From: a bacterium
GTDB taxonomy: Bacteria > Pseudomonadota > Alphaproteobacteria > Ferrovibrionales > Ferrovibrionaceae
DNA length: 53,723 nucleotides
Direction: 5' to 3'
Assembly (NCBI GenBank): GCA_022844005.1
Contig: JALHMN010000007.1
Coordinates: 1,408 to 55,130 of the forward strand
The notes beneath the pieces were generated by a model that was not told where the DNA came from, did no database searches, and was given only the letters and a program-made list of their open reading frames with translations. The position numbers and the translations under genes were made by a program. Numbering within the stretch: the first letter of the stretch is position 1; each line of letters starts with the position of its first letter. This document shows, in pieces, positions 25,154-35,268 of this stretch.

Positions 25154-25645
25154 TCAGGTCAGTTCGGCGATCATCTCCGGCGAAAGCGTGCCGGGGATCA
25201 GCAGGATCGGGATGGAGAAGGTGCCGGAGGCCTTGCCGGCGAGCTGGGTGACCAGCGGGCCCGGCCCTTGCGTGCCCGGCGCAGCGCCCAGCACCAGGGC
25301 CAGGATGTAGGGATCCTCGTTGATCAGGTCGAGCAGCTGGTCCTGCTTGCGCCCCTCGCGAATGACGAATTCGGGCATGATGCCGCTGTCGGCCAGGACG
25401 TCCTTCGCCAGGTCCTGCATCAGGTGCTCGGCCGCCTCGCGCTGTTCCTCCTTCAGCTGTTCGGCGACGGAGACCCAGTGCTGGGCATCGGGCTCCTCCT
25501 CGATCACATGCAGCATGACCACGCCGCCATTGATGCGCTTGGCGCGATGCGAGGCGAAACGCAGCGCCACCCGGCATTCCGCGGTGTTGTCCACCACGAC
25601 CAGGAACTTGGTTCGCCTCCCTCGGCGGCTTTCGTCGACTGCCAT
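25154..25645 (-). CDS. Universal stress protein family
   Basis: ATG 25645 (MAVDESRRGRRTKFLVVVDN) gives 163 residues. Visible are the N-terminal strand FLVVVDNTAECRVALRFA, the GGVVMLHVIEEE strand and a final ILLIPGTLS. The nucleotide loop, usually G-x2-G-x9-G-S/T, reads GAAPGTQGPG in a longer insert, so ATP binding is uncertain. USP proteins help survival under stress by unclear mechanisms. It is convergent with the cyclase gene, with 16 bases between stops. Confidence 0.85.
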   Translation of the reverse strand: MAVDESRRGRRTKFLVVVDNTAECRVALRFASHRAKRINGGVVMLHVIEEEPDAQHWVSVAEQLKEEQREAAEHLMQDLAKDVLADSGIMPEFVIREGRKQDQLLDLINEDPYILALVLGAAPGTQGPGPLVTQLAGKASGTFSIPILLIPGTLSPEMIAELT

Positions 25646-25778
25646 GCCGGCATGCTGCCACCCGCGCCCCCGCACCTGCAAGCACGCTGAAACGCCTAAT
25701 CCGGTTGCACGGGCCGCGCGCATGCGCTAACCATCCGGCCCTCCCGACCCACGGCGGCGTGTTTCAGGATCCTCGCGC

Positions 25779-25868
<90 letters not shown>

Positions 25869-25872
25869 CCCT

Positions 25873-25942
25873 GCGCCGAAGGCTTCGGGTGGCAGGCCAC
25901 CAGCAAAATTCGAGTGGCTTGCCGTACCGAAGGCTTCGGCGC
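25873..25942 (+). repeat. Long imperfect stem-loop just after tRNA-Ser
   Basis: GCGCCGAAGGCTTCGG (25873-25888) pairs with CCGAAGGCTTCGGCGC (25927-25942) over 16 bp with one G-G mismatch. Inside, GGCAGGCCAC (25891-25900) pairs with GTGGCTTGCC (25914-25923) with one G-U. The loop is 13 bases. It starts five bases after the tRNA CCA end, so it could end or protect the tRNA transcript, or be the border of a mobile palindromic element. Confidence 0.7.
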
Positions 25943-25949
25943 GGGGTGA

Positions 25950-25980
25950 TCTCCCGAAGCTGCGAAGCAGCGCAGGGAGA
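25950..25980 (+). promoter_or_regulatory. Stem-loop covering the GIY-YIG ribosome site
   Basis: TCTCCC (25950-25955) pairs with GGGAGA (25975-25980), and an inner GCTGC-GAA-GCAGC pairs perfectly. The 3' arm GGGAGA is the only Shine-Dalgarno-like sequence before ATG 25993, so the hairpin could hold down translation of the nuclease gene. Confidence 0.5.
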
Positions 25981-25992
25981 CCGGTGACGCCC

Positions 25993-26247
25993 ATGTGGTA
26001 CGTTTATTTTCTGCAGTTGAGCAACGGCGATATCTACGTTGGGTCAACCAACGACTTGAAGCGGCGCTTTGCCTCTCACCAAGCCGGACAAGTACTTTCA
26101 ACGAAGGCCTACCTGCCCGCGACGCTGAAATCCTACGTCGCGGTTGAAACGGAAGAACACGCGCGCGACCTCGAAGCGTATTTCAAATCCGGATCAGGGA
26201 AGGCCGTCGCTCTCAAACGCCTTATCAGAGGAAGCATTCCCGCATAA
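25993..26247 (+). CDS. Small GIY-YIG nuclease family protein
   Basis: An 84-residue protein from ATG 25993; GTG 25984 in the same frame is closer to GGGAGA. It has the single-domain GIY-YIG core: WYVYFLQLSNGDIYVGSTND at the start (the two YIG-like strands), then LKRRFASHQAG with the catalytic-type Arg. The expected acidic residue is probably E in the LEAYFKSGSGKAV stretch. This YhbQ/UPF0213-like group is widespread and poorly understood. The gene is clearly less GC-rich than its neighbours, sits behind a tRNA and follows two palindromes, which hints at transfer or a small selfish element. Confidence 0.88.
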   Translation: MWYVYFLQLSNGDIYVGSTNDLKRRFASHQAGQVLSTKAYLPATLKSYVAVETEEHARDLEAYFKSGSGKAVALKRLIRGSIPA

Positions 26248-26402
26248 AGGTGCAGCCTTTCGTGAGACGGCGACCGAAAGCCGCTTCCACCGTTTTCGCC
26301 GGTCTGCCGCCCCCCGGGCCCCGCCCGCCGGCCTCGCCAAGGGGGGAACCTTGCGTGCCCGCCGGCATTGCCACCGGGGTCCTTCGTCACCATGTGCGGT
26401 AA

Positions 26403-26921
26403 ATGCGCAAGGTTTTCCTTCTGAGTGCGGTTTTGCTGCTGGCGGCCTGCGGCAGCCCGACGCCCTATCAGCCGGCGCTGGACGGCTACGGCTTCCAGGA
26501 ACAGCAGATCGAGGGCAACCGCTACCGGGTCAGCTTCTCGGGCAATTCGCTCACGCCCCGGGCGACGGTCGAGGACTATCTGCTCTATCGCGCGGCGGAA
26601 CTGACGCTGGCCCAGGGGGCGGATTTCTTCATCCTGGCCGACCGCGACACCGAGACCAGCACGCGCTACTACGGCGGCACCACCGGCTTCGGGGGGTTCG
26701 GCGGATTCGGCTTCGGCGGCTATGGCCGCTCGCGGTCGTCGGTCTTCACCGGCGTCAGCGTCGATTCGGGCGAGCCCAGCACGCGCTACCACGCCTATGC
26801 CGACATCGTCATCTATGGGGGCGAGAAACCCAACAACGAGGCCAAGGCCTATGACGCCCGCGACGTGATCGCGCGCCTCGGCCCCCGGATCCGCCGCCCC
26901 ACCGACGAAACGGCGAAGTGA
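26403..26921 (+). CDS. CC0125/CC1285-type lipoprotein
   Basis: A 172-residue protein with a clear lipobox: MRKVFLLSAVLLLAAC, the cysteine at residue 16 being lipidated and anchored to a membrane facing the periplasm. The mature part starts PTPYQPA and contains YRVSFSGNS, TVEDYLLYRAAELTLAQGAD, FFILADRDTE and a Gly/Phe-rich FGGFGGFGFGGYG loop, then AYADIVIYGG. This pattern matches the alphaproteobacterial CC0125/CC1285 lipoprotein family as I recall it. Its role is unknown. A perfect terminator hairpin begins two bases after the stop. Confidence 0.82.
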   Translation: MRKVFLLSAVLLLAACGSPTPYQPALDGYGFQEQQIEGNRYRVSFSGNSLTPRATVEDYLLYRAAELTLAQGADFFILADRDTETSTRYYGGTTGFGGFGGFGFGGYGRSRSSVFTGVSVDSGEPSTRYHAYADIVIYGGEKPNNEAKAYDARDVIARLGPRIRRPTDETAK

Positions 26922-26923
26922 AG

Positions 26924-26954
26924 CCGGCGGCTTCCCGGATCGGGAAGCCGCCGG
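26924..26954. terminator. Hairpin between convergent lipoprotein and acyl-CoA dehydrogenase genes
   Basis: CCGGCGGCTTCCCG (26924-26937) pairs perfectly with CGGGAAGCCGCCGG (26941-26954) around GAT. The 14-bp stem lies between two convergent stops (26921 and 26964), so it probably ends both transcripts although neither side has a T-tract. Confidence 0.65.
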
Positions 26955-26963
26955 GCCCGCGCG

Positions 26964-28241
26964 TCAGGCCATGCTGAGTTCGTGGCGGCCGACGACCATC
27001 CAGTGCACTTCATCGGGGCCATCGGCGAAGCGCAGGTGCCGCACGTCGGTGTAGAGTTCGGCCAGCGGCGTCCAGTTCGAGATGCCGGTGGCACCGTGCA
27101 TCTGGATCGCCTGGTCGATGATCTTGCACACCCGCTCCGGCACCATGGCCTTCACCATGCTGACCCAGACGCGGGCTTCCTTGTTGCCGAGAACGTCCAT
27201 CGCCTTGGCCGCCTTCAGCACCATCAGCCGCATCGCCTCGATCTCGCAGCGCGCCTGGGCGATGATCTGCATGTTGCCGCCGAGATGGGCGATCTGCTTG
27301 CCGAAGGCCTGACGGGTGAGGCCGCGGGCAACCATCATGTCGAGCGCCTTCTCGGCCTTGCCGATGGTGCGCATGCAGTGATGGATGCGACCCGGACCCA
27401 GGCGCACCTGCGAAATCTCGAAGCCCCGCCCCTCGCCCAGCAGGATGTTTTCCTTCGGCACCCGCACATCGGTGAAGCGCATGTGCATGTGGCCGCGCGG
27501 CGCGTGATCGTGACCGAAGACATGCATGGGCCCGAGGATCTCGACGCCGGGAGTGTCCATCGGCACCAGGATCTGGGACTGCTGCCTGCTGGGCGCCGCG
27601 GTCGGATCGGTCTTGACCATGACGATCATGATCTTGCAGCGCGGATCACCGGCGCCGGAGATGTAGTACTTCTCGCCGTTGATCACGTATTCGTCGCCGA
27701 CGAGCTTCGCCGTCGTCGCGATGTTCTTCGCATCCGAGGAGGCGACGTCCGGCTCGGTCATCACATAGGCGGAGCGGATCTCGCCGGCGAGGAGCGGCTT
27801 CAGCCACTTCTCCTTCTGCTCCTTGGTGCCGACGCGTTCCAGCACTTCCATGTTGCCGGTGTCGGGCGCGGCGCAGTTCATCGTCTCGGAGGCCATCGGG
27901 CTCTTGCCGAGTTCGGCGGCGATATAGGCGTAGTCGAGGTTCTTCAGCCCCTCGCCGGTCTCGGCATCGGGCAGGAAGAAGTTCCACAGGCCGAGTTCCT
28001 TGGCCTTGTCCTTCGCCTTCTGCAGCACATCGAGCTGGCCGGGCGCGAAGCCCCACCGGTCGGTCTTGCCCTCGCCCAGCCGGGCGAATTCGGCCGCCAT
28101 CGGGTCGACCGTGTCCCTGATGAACTGGCGCACATGGTCGTAGAGCGGCCGCGCGCGTTCCGACATGCGCAGGTCGTTCAGCTCGTCCTCGGGGTTGAAG
28201 CCGTATGACGTCTGCCGGGGCTTCGGTTCAACTCGATACAT
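26964..28241 (-). CDS. Acyl-CoA dehydrogenase
   Basis: ATG 28241 behind TTGGAGGAAA gives 425 residues. FAD/acyl-CoA dehydrogenase features are present: an all-helical N-terminus, SAYVMTEPDVASSDAKNI, INGEKYYISGAGDP, GGSKxxx-like middle strands, VRLGPGRIHHCMRTIGKAE and RQAFGKQIAHLGG near the C-terminal helices. The RLGPGRIHH variant is typical of the long ACAD10/11-like subgroup rather than short-chain enzymes. It catalyses alpha,beta-dehydrogenation of an acyl-CoA with electrons to ETF. A distinctive 40-residue N-terminal arm is present. No other beta-oxidation gene is adjacent. Confidence 0.9.
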   Translation of the reverse strand: MYRVEPKPRQTSYGFNPEDELNDLRMSERARPLYDHVRQFIRDTVDPMAAEFARLGEGKTDRWGFAPGQLDVLQKAKDKAKELGLWNFFLPDAETGEGLKNLDYAYIAAELGKSPMASETMNCAAPDTGNMEVLERVGTKEQKEKWLKPLLAGEIRSAYVMTEPDVASSDAKNIATTAKLVGDEYVINGEKYYISGAGDPRCKIMIVMVKTDPTAAPSRQQSQILVPMDTPGVEILGPMHVFGHDHAPRGHMHMRFTDVRVPKENILLGEGRGFEISQVRLGPGRIHHCMRTIGKAEKALDMMVARGLTRQAFGKQIAHLGGNMQIIAQARCEIEAMRLMVLKAAKAMDVLGNKEARVWVSMVKAMVPERVCKIIDQAIQMHGATGISNWTPLAELYTDVRHLRFADGPDEVHWMVVGRHELSMA

Positions 28242-28390
28242 TGCGTTTCCTCCAATCGGTTCTGGCTCATCGGGACGCAGGGACTCTCGCACGCGCGGCC
28301 GCTCAGATCGAGAAGCCGCCGCATCCGGTCCGCAATTTTCTCACCGAAGCCCGCGCGGCCAAGGCCGCTTTCCCGCGAACCGCCGAAGGC

Positions 28391-28417
28391 GGGCGCGGCC
28401 GGAGACCGGCCGCGCCC
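28391..28417 (-). terminator. GC-rich hairpin downstream of katG
   Basis: GGGCGCGGCCGG and CCGGCCGCGCCC pair perfectly over 12 bp around AGA, 19 bases past the katG stop on the minus strand. There is no T-run, but the stem is very stable and lies between two same-strand genes, so it is a likely katG transcript end. Confidence 0.5.
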
Positions 28418-28435
28418 GAAACGCAATCCGGCCGA

Positions 28436-30655
<2,220 letters not shown>

Positions 30656-30659
30656 TTAG

Positions 30660-30676
30660 TTTAGAACGATTCCAAT
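30660..30676 (+). promoter_or_regulatory. Irr/PerR-like box upstream of katG
   Basis: TTTAGAACGATTCCAAT resembles the alphaproteobacterial iron-control element TTTAGAA-N3-TTCTAAA with three mismatches, all in the right half. It lies 35-51 bases upstream of the katG start in an AT-rich patch. Irr or a PerR-type Fur relative could bind it; OxyR sites look different. Confidence 0.42.
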
Positions 30677-30734
30677 ATACAGCGATGCGCCCTCGCAGGC
30701 AAGGAAGCGCCGCCGCCGGTCGAGGGCATCGCGG

Positions 30735-32162
30735 CTAGATCGAGAACCCCCCGAGCTTCGTCTCCAGATATTCGCCGATGCCCTCGTGACCCCCTTCCCG
30801 GCCGAGGCCGCTTTCCTTGGAGCCGCCGAAGGGCGCCGCCGCCGCGGTCGGATTGATGTCGTTGATGCCGACGATGCCGAAGCGCAGGCCTTCGAAGACG
30901 CGGAAGGCCCGGGCGATGTCGCGGGTGTAGATGTAGGAAGCAAGGCCGTAATCGGTGTCGTTCGCCTGTTCCAGCACCGCCTTCTCGTCGTCGAAGGCAA
31001 TGACCGGGGCGACGGGGCCGAAGGTCTCCTCGCGATAAATCAGCATGTCGGGACGCACGTCGGCGAGCACCGTCGGCGCATAGAAGGTGCCCCGCTCCAG
31101 CCCGTTCGACAGAAGGCGGTGGCCGCCGCAGAGGAGCTTCGCCCCCTTCTCGACTGCATCCTTGACCTGCCGGTCCACCTTCTCGATGGCGCCGTCATCG
31201 ACCAGCGGGCCGATGGAGACGGTATCGTCCATGCCGTTGCCGGCGCGCATCTTCGACACGCGTTCGGTGAGCTCCCGCATGAACGGTTCCATGACCGAGC
31301 GCTGCACGAAGATCCGGTTCGGGCTGATGCAGGCCTGGCCGGTGTTGAGGAACTTCACCAGCGAGACACCCTTGGCGGCATGCACCGGATCGGCATCGTC
31401 GAAGACGAGGAAAGGCGCGTGCCCGCCGAGTTCGAGGCTGACGCGCTTCATCTGCGCGGCGGCGCGGGAGGCGATCATCTTCCCCACCTCGGTGGAACCG
31501 GTGAAGGTGAGCTTCCTGATGCGGCGGTCCGTCAGCAGCACCTCGCCGATCGGCGCGGGATCGAGGCCGGTGACGAGGTTGACCACGCCCTTCGGGATGC
31601 CGGCGTCGTGGAAGAGCTTGAACATCTCGACGGCACAGAGGGGCGTCGCCTCGGCCGGCTTCAGCACGATGCTGCAGCCGGCGGCGAGCGCCGGTCCGAC
31701 CTTCCGGGTGATCATCGAGATCGGATAGTTCCAGGGCGTGATGGCGCCGACCGGACCGACAGCCTGCCGCATCACGATGAAGCGCTGGTCGCCGCGGGGT
31801 GCGGGAATGGTTTCGCCATAGACGCGCTTCGCCTCCTCGGCATACCAGAGGAGAAAGTCGGCGCCGTACTGCACTTCGTTGCGGGCGGCGCGAAGGGGCT
31901 TGCCCTGCTCCGCCGTCATGGTGCGGGCCAGATGCTCCTTCCTCTCGATCATCAGGCGCCACGCCTTGTAGAGATGCTCGGAGCGCTGATAGGCGGTGAG
32001 GCCGGCCCAGCCGGCGAAGGCCCGGTCGGCGGCCGCGACGGCCGCCAGCGCCTCGTCCCGGCCGCCATCGGCCACGGTGCCGATCACTTCGCCGGTGGCG
32101 GGATTCGTCACCTCGAAGGTGGCGCCGTTCTTCGCCTGCAGCCACTCGCCGTCGATATACAT
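30735..32162 (-). CDS. NAD(P)-dependent aldehyde dehydrogenase, succinate-semialdehyde dehydrogenase type
   Basis: A 475-residue ALDH. The catalytic cysteine is C278 (NTGQACISPNR), the general base is E244 (SLELGGHAP), N145 is in TPWNYP, and the coenzyme loop is FTGSTEVGK. The C-terminal SGLGREGG motif is intact. The FNWNYP-like and GQAC-SPNR context, with the R-x-F anchor, resembles GabD (succinate-semialdehyde) more than betaine-aldehyde enzymes; other aldehydes are possible. No gabT is adjacent. It is 110 bases upstream of katG on the same strand. Confidence 0.9.
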   Translation of the reverse strand: MYIDGEWLQAKNGATFEVTNPATGEVIGTVADGGRDEALAAVAAADRAFAGWAGLTAYQRSEHLYKAWRLMIERKEHLARTMTAEQGKPLRAARNEVQYGADFLLWYAEEAKRVYGETIPAPRGDQRFIVMRQAVGPVGAITPWNYPISMITRKVGPALAAGCSIVLKPAEATPLCAVEMFKLFHDAGIPKGVVNLVTGLDPAPIGEVLLTDRRIRKLTFTGSTEVGKMIASRAAAQMKRVSLELGGHAPFLVFDDADPVHAAKGVSLVKFLNTGQACISPNRIFVQRSVMEPFMRELTERVSKMRAGNGMDDTVSIGPLVDDGAIEKVDRQVKDAVEKGAKLLCGGHRLLSNGLERGTFYAPTVLADVRPDMLIYREETFGPVAPVIAFDDEKAVLEQANDTDYGLASYIYTRDIARAFRVFEGLRFGIVGINDINPTAAAAPFGGSKESGLGREGGHEGIGEYLETKLGGFSI

Positions 32163-32433
32163 GCCGCTCGTTCCTTCAATGCACGGACAGGAGCGGCCTA
32201 GTTACGCCGCCAGAGCATCCGTGTGAACCCGGCCCGCCCGCCAAATGGTACGTCGACTGCTCAGGCCTGATGGGTGAGGACGGGAATGACGCCTCCTGAA
32301 GCGTGTTGAACCGACCCTCGACGTAGCGATGCGTGTCTTGCGGCACCCGGAAGACGACCGTCGCCGGATCCGCGAACCGACGGGTGAAAGCCGAGCCCCG
32401 CGATCGCCATCACGATCAGCACGGAGAAGATCA
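32163..32433. other. Gene-poor gap with a possible small coding remnant
   Basis: 271 bases between the ALDH start and the LLM stop, expected to hold the ALDH promoter. On the minus strand a hydrophobic stretch (LMIFSVLIVMAIAGLGF) is followed in another frame by FADPATVVFRVPQD and beyond, with GC-rich third codon positions. This could be a frameshifted small membrane-protein gene, or chance. I recognise no family. Confidence 0.3.
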
Positions 32434-33525
32434 TCAAAAAGCGGTTGTTCGCGGCATACGCCCGGGGTTGCGCGCAGCCAGAAGCGGCCGCACCAGACGG
32501 GCGAAGCGCTCCGCCTCTTCGTCGTGCAGATAGCCCGACAGACAGAACGAGTGGCAGCCGAGATCGATGAACTCCTGCAACGTATCGGCACATTGGCGCG
32601 GATCGCCGACGACAGCGATGCCGGCCCCGGGGCGCACCCGGGTAATGCCGGTCCACAGATGCGGGGCGATGCGGTCGCCGTAGGTGTCGGCCAGTTCCTG
32701 CACCCGGCGGTTGGCGGCGGAGACGGCGTAGTGGGTCTTGATGAACCGGGTCTGCCCCTCGGTCACGCCCTCGACCAGCGCATGTGCCGCAGCCCATGCC
32801 TCCTCCTCCGTCTCCCGGCAGACGATCTGCAGGCGCATGCCGAAACCGATCGCATGCTCGCGGCCATGGCGGGCCGCAAGCGCTCGGATGTCGCGCATGT
32901 TCGCGCCAATTCGTTCGACCGTGTCGCCCCAGAAGAGATGCACATCCGCGTGCTTTGCCGAGATCTCCCATGCCTGGGCCGAGCCCCCGCCGAGATAGAA
33001 GCGCGGATGCGGCTTCTGAAACGGCTTCGGGGAGATGCGCGCACCCTTCAGCGAGTGGTGCCGACCTTCGAAATGGACCGGCCCCTTGCCCATCCAAAGC
33101 GCCTTCAGAATATCGACCTCCTCGTCCATCAATTCGTAGCGCTGCTCCTTGGTCCAGCGGATGCCTTCCTGGACCGCCTCCTCGTCGCTTTGACCGGCGA
33201 TCAGGTTGACCGAAACCCGGCCCGAGGAGAGCTGGTCCATGGCCGCGATCATCTTCGCCAGCAGCACCGGATTGACGTAGCCGGGCCGGGCCGCAACCAG
33301 CATGCGGATCGACCGGGCACGACCGAGCACCATGGCCGAGGTGACGTAGGCGTCCCAGCAGGCGGAAGCAACGGGAACAAGCATGTATTCGAAGCCGGCG
33401 GCCTCCGCCGCGGCGACCACGCGATCGAACATGTCGAGCGAAGGCGGCACGTTGGCCCCGCGGTCGGCATAGGCGGTGGTGTCGCCCGACGTAGGCAGGA
33501 ACCAGCCGAATTCCAATTGGCGCAT
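32434..33525 (-). CDS. LLM-class flavin-dependent monooxygenase, alkanesulfonate monooxygenase-like
   Basis: ATG 33525 behind GGGAGGAGA gives 363 residues. It follows the SsuD/bacterial luciferase fold: FGWFLPTSGD at the start, DRVVAAAEAAGFEYMLVP, RSIRMLVAARPGYVNPVLLAKM, LDQLSSGRVSVNLIAGQSD and KPHPRFYLGGGS. It uses reduced flavin and O2. The GWFLPTSGDT and NLIAGQSDEE patches are SsuD-like, so an alkanesulfonate or related sulfur compound is the best guess; the sulfur theme of the window fits. No ssuE or ssuABC is adjacent. Confidence 0.87.
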   Translation of the reverse strand: MRQLEFGWFLPTSGDTTAYADRGANVPPSLDMFDRVVAAAEAAGFEYMLVPVASACWDAYVTSAMVLGRARSIRMLVAARPGYVNPVLLAKMIAAMDQLSSGRVSVNLIAGQSDEEAVQEGIRWTKEQRYELMDEEVDILKALWMGKGPVHFEGRHHSLKGARISPKPFQKPHPRFYLGGGSAQAWEISAKHADVHLFWGDTVERIGANMRDIRALAARHGREHAIGFGMRLQIVCRETEEEAWAAAHALVEGVTEGQTRFIKTHYAVSAANRRVQELADTYGDRIAPHLWTGITRVRPGAGIAVVGDPRQCADTLQEFIDLGCHSFCLSGYLHDEEAERFARLVRPLLAARNPGRMPRTTAF

Positions 33526-33580
33526 ATATTCTCCTCCCGCGCCTAGGCTGCGACAGGCCGAGGCCCCTGGCAAATGCCGG

Positions 33581-34426
33581 TCAATAACGGCCGGTGCGGA
33601 TGAAACGGGCGATGCCGGCTGCAACCTCCAACTCCTGCCCGACGAAACCGTGCGGAGTGCGCCCCTCGCAAGCCTCGATACCGGCCTCTCCTGGATGCGC
33701 CGGGGTTCCTTCCACCGTCACCGCCTGCGCGCGGGTTCCGGTCAGTCTCTCGGCCAGGCGGCCCATCAGTGTGGCCGGGGAGCGGATACACCGATCCGCG
33801 GCATGGCCGACGATCAGCACCGGCTGGCGGATCGCCTCCAGCGGCAGGTCGAAGACGCTCTGTGCCACGAACGGTTTCCGCGCGCCGGCCTGCCCAACCA
33901 TGAGAGCGGAGGTGAGTACGACACCGTCAGGAGTCTCGGCACCCTCGAGCCGCGCCGCGGCATTGACCGCTGAAATGCTGCCGCGACTGGTACCGGCCAG
34001 CCAGACCGCGCCCGGAGCCCGCCCCCGCAGGTCGACGATCACCCGGCCGAGGTCTGTTGCATGTATCGCGTCGGTACGGAAAGCGGCCAGTCCGTCTTCG
34101 CCCCGATGATCGGAAGGTGCATCGACGAGGGCGACGGTGAAGCCCTCGGAGAGGAAATGCGGAATGGAGCGGACCAGGGAATTGCCCGCAAGGCGGCGTG
34201 GACAGCCGCCGACATCAAGGTCGAGAAAGCCGGCGCCGCCGGGCAGCAGAATGAGCGAGACTGCCCCGTCACGAACCGGCGGCGAATGCAGGGCATAGCG
34301 CGTGATCGTGCCGTCATGGGTGGTGACCGCGATGACCGGGGCGCAGAATGGCGGCGCCTGTGCCCGGGCCGGCAGGGCGAGGAACGCCGCCGCGACCAGC
34401 ACCATCGCCATCTGGACCGATCGCAT
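33581..34426 (-). CDS. Exported alpha/beta hydrolase
   Basis: A 281-residue protein with a signal peptide (MRSVQMAMVLVAAAFLALPA, cut at ARA-QA). Fold elements are SLILLPGGAGFLDLD (oxyanion region), VALVDAPSDH, the nucleophile elbow GTSRGS (S147), LIVGHAADRCI (acid) and TPHGF (His). The substrate is unknown; the cysteine-containing PPFCAP and GGCPRR stretches may form a disulfide. It would act in the periplasm. It is downstream of nothing on its strand and divergent from the GNAT gene over a 107-base gap. Confidence 0.8.
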   Translation of the reverse strand: MRSVQMAMVLVAAAFLALPARAQAPPFCAPVIAVTTHDGTITRYALHSPPVRDGAVSLILLPGGAGFLDLDVGGCPRRLAGNSLVRSIPHFLSEGFTVALVDAPSDHRGEDGLAAFRTDAIHATDLGRVIVDLRGRAPGAVWLAGTSRGSISAVNAAARLEGAETPDGVVLTSALMVGQAGARKPFVAQSVFDLPLEAIRQPVLIVGHAADRCIRSPATLMGRLAERLTGTRAQAVTVEGTPAHPGEAGIEACEGRTPHGFVGQELEVAAGIARFIRTGRY

Positions 34427-34533
34427 GGATCCGCTCCCGCAGTTGCGCCGGATTGGTCCGCCGAGAAGGAGCGCGATTGGCCCTGCTGTCGCGGCGACGG
34501 CGACCTTAGCCTAGCGAATACATCGGAGGTAAC

Positions 34534-34971
34534 ATGATCGAGATCGGCAAGCTGAAACCGGAAGACCGGGCGGACTGGGAGATTCTATTCCGGGCCTATA
34601 TCGACTTCTATGAACGGACGCTCAGTCAGGCGATGTACGACCGCGCCTGGAAAGCCTTCCAGGACGACCGGCATATGCATGCCTTCGGGGCGAAGCTGGA
34701 CGGCCGTCTGGTCGGCATCGCGCATTTCCTCATCCACCCGAACACTTCCGCGCCCGACGTCTGCTACCTGCAGGACCTGTTCACCGAAAGCGGTCTGCGC
34801 GGCCAGGGCGTGGGGGGCAAGCTGATCCAGGCGATCTGCGACTGGGCAGGACAGCGCGATTGCGGCCGGGTCTACTGGATGACGCATGAAAGCAACGCCG
34901 TCGCCCGCCGGCTGTACGACAAGGTGGGCAAGAACCGTGGCTTCATCCGCTACGACATCGAACTGACCTGA
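34534..34971 (+). CDS. GNAT family N-acetyltransferase
   Basis: A 145-residue protein with CGGAGGT just before the start. The acetyl-CoA loop is visible in GLRGQGVGGKLIQAI, with LQDLFTESG before it and VYWMTHESNAVARRLYDKVG after it, the usual GNAT motifs A and B. The substrate cannot be read. The stop lies nine bases before the perfect palindrome at 34981, so this gene may be affected by whatever binds there, or share a transcript with the RHH gene. Confidence 0.88.
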   Translation: MIEIGKLKPEDRADWEILFRAYIDFYERTLSQAMYDRAWKAFQDDRHMHAFGAKLDGRLVGIAHFLIHPNTSAPDVCYLQDLFTESGLRGQGVGGKLIQAICDWAGQRDCGRVYWMTHESNAVARRLYDKVGKNRGFIRYDIELT

Positions 34972-34980
34972 CGGCGCTTG

Positions 34981-35016
34981 CATGTGATATTGGTACCATG
35001 GTACCAATATCACATG
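34981..35016. promoter_or_regulatory. Perfect 36-bp palindrome overlapping a start codon
   Basis: CATGTGATATTGGTACC (34981-34997), AT, then GGTACCAATATCACATG (35000-35016): every base pairs. Its last bases are the ATG (35014) of the RHH gene. It has no T-tract, so it is not a normal terminator. As RNA it would make a 17-bp stem ending on the start codon and there is no Shine-Dalgarno between, so it is more likely a DNA operator with leaderless or near-leaderless transcription of the gene. Confidence 0.85.
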
Positions 35017-35268
35017 AAGACGATCGAACGTGTGCAGACCGGCGTGCGCATCGAGAAGCGGCTGCTCAAGGTGCTGAAGGGCTTGGCCGAGCATCTCGAC
35101 CTGTCGCTGGGCGACCTGATCGAGGGCATCGCGCTGCATGCCTTCGAGGGCAAGGCGCCATTCGGCGCGAAGTCGCGCGAGGTGATCCAGCAGTTGAAAG
35201 CGGTCTATGGCCTGGACCTCACGTCGGCCGATGCGCACAAGCTGACGGAAAGTGGCCGTGGACGCTGA
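35014..35268 (+). CDS. Ribbon-helix-helix-like small protein, probable autorepressor
   Basis: An 84-residue protein if ATG 35014 is the start (MKTIERVQTGVRIEKRLLK). A TTG at 34978 would force translation through the palindrome and is unlikely. RVQTGVRIEKR fits the RHH strand, LLKVLKGLAEHLD helix 1 and LSLGDLIEGIALHAFEG helix 2; the tail contains QLKAVYGLDLTSADAHKL. RHH dimers bind short palindromes, and a perfect one covers this start codon. No Shine-Dalgarno is visible. It overlaps the next gene by 17 bases. I recall similar proteins in many bacteria annotated only as hypothetical. Confidence 0.75.
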   Translation: MKTIERVQTGVRIEKRLLKVLKGLAEHLDLSLGDLIEGIALHAFEGKAPFGAKSREVIQQLKAVYGLDLTSADAHKLTESGRGR

